A stretch of DNA of 64,000 nucleotides from Talaromyces rugulosus (lineage: Eukaryota; Ascomycota; Eurotiomycetes; Eurotiales; Trichocomaceae), in the NCBI RefSeq assembly GCF_013368755.1, contig NC_049561.1:558001-622000 (forward strand), in the 5' to 3' direction. The notes beneath the pieces were generated by a model. That model was not told where the DNA came from, searched no databases, and saw only the letters and a program-made list of their open reading frames with translations. Positions 63,783 through 64,000 of the stretch are shown here, piece by piece; positions within the stretch are counted from its first letter, which is position 1; the number at the start of each line of letters is the position of its first letter. A program made the translations under genes and the position numbers.

Positions 63783-64000
63783 TTGGTGCCGGACTCCGGA
63801 CTTCATACATGGCCTGAAGCATCAACCGGTAGCGAGGTGCCGGATCTGGGGATAACCTCATGCAGAGATGGAAAGGGGATAGCTCCACCCACTGAGCTCG
63901 GTTATTTATTGTGTAACTAACCTCCAGAGTTTCCTTCTTCTCTTTTCTCCCCATGTTGGTTTCTTTGAGATTCACTGCCTCTAGAGAGAATGACAGTTAT
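63783..64000. repeat. Related LTR fragment, runs off the window
   Basis: The order of words matches the outer LTR: GGATAACCTCATGCAGAGATGGAAAGGGGATAG, then GTGTAACTA, a T/C-rich tract and CATGTTGGTTT, then CTCTAGAGAGAA. It is therefore a relative of the 253-bp LTR, incomplete at the window end. Confidence 0.5.

Noticed and set aside
45000..64000. CRISPR-like or bacterial-type arrays
   Set aside because: All regular repeats in this region are explained by LTRs, the element minirepeat or hAT subterminal words. The genome is fungal.

Overview
This is nuclear DNA of a filamentous ascomycete. The genes are dense, on both strands, and interrupted by short introns (mostly 50-75 bp, GT...AG). Families typical of Pezizomycotina recur: Zn(II)2Cys6 regulators, a hybrid histidine kinase, fungal APH-like kinases and MFS permeases. 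Retrotransposon DNA has decayed in the style of repeat-induced point mutation (RIP). The overall picture suggests a Eurotiales-like mould (Talaromyces/Aspergillus/Penicillium type). That placement is inference, since no search was possible.

Positions 1-19,000 hold mixed genes. In order they are the 3' part of a ferritin-fold gene, a hybrid histidine kinase, an APH-family kinase, a small DUF6914-like gene, an isochorismatase-fold protein without its cysteine, and a Nudix protein. A Zn2Cys6 regulator, an Hsp31/DJ-1 gene, a membrane dipeptidase, TYW1 (wybutosine synthesis) and a long ankyrin protein follow.

Positions 19,400-33,100 look like a metabolic neighbourhood. It holds a D-2-hydroxyacid dehydrogenase, a PhyH-type dioxygenase, an 8-exon SDR, an allantoate-permease-like MFS transporter, a divergently arranged Zn2Cys6 regulator with a monocarboxylate-type MFS transporter, and a secreted arylsulfotransferase-like protein. 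Joint function is inferred from proximity only.

Positions 33,100-36,700 are gene-poor and may contain a decayed gene. UPF3 and a PPG1-type phosphatase then share a divergent promoter. After them come an uncertain ORF, a small secreted cysteine-rich protein and a tRNA-Thr-like gene.

Positions 45,229-63,426 are a nest of transposons that can be taken apart by target-site duplications. A 5.9-kb RIP-decayed Ty3/Gypsy element (TSD CCGAT) carries five later insertions. These are a 7.3-kb Gypsy chromovirus with LTRs identical by eye (TSD CTGCA), a 3.8-kb hAT transposon with an open transposase (short duplication AGACT), two 257-bp solo LTRs of one family in opposite orientations (TSDs ATTGA and CTAAG), and a 657-bp solo LTR (TSD ATATA). 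The inner Gypsy element is the most interesting object here. Gag and Pol lie in one frame separated by a single TGA. The reverse-transcriptase core is missing in frame. The antisense strand between pol and the 3' LTR carries a five-exon, 349-codon gene for a cysteine-cluster protein.
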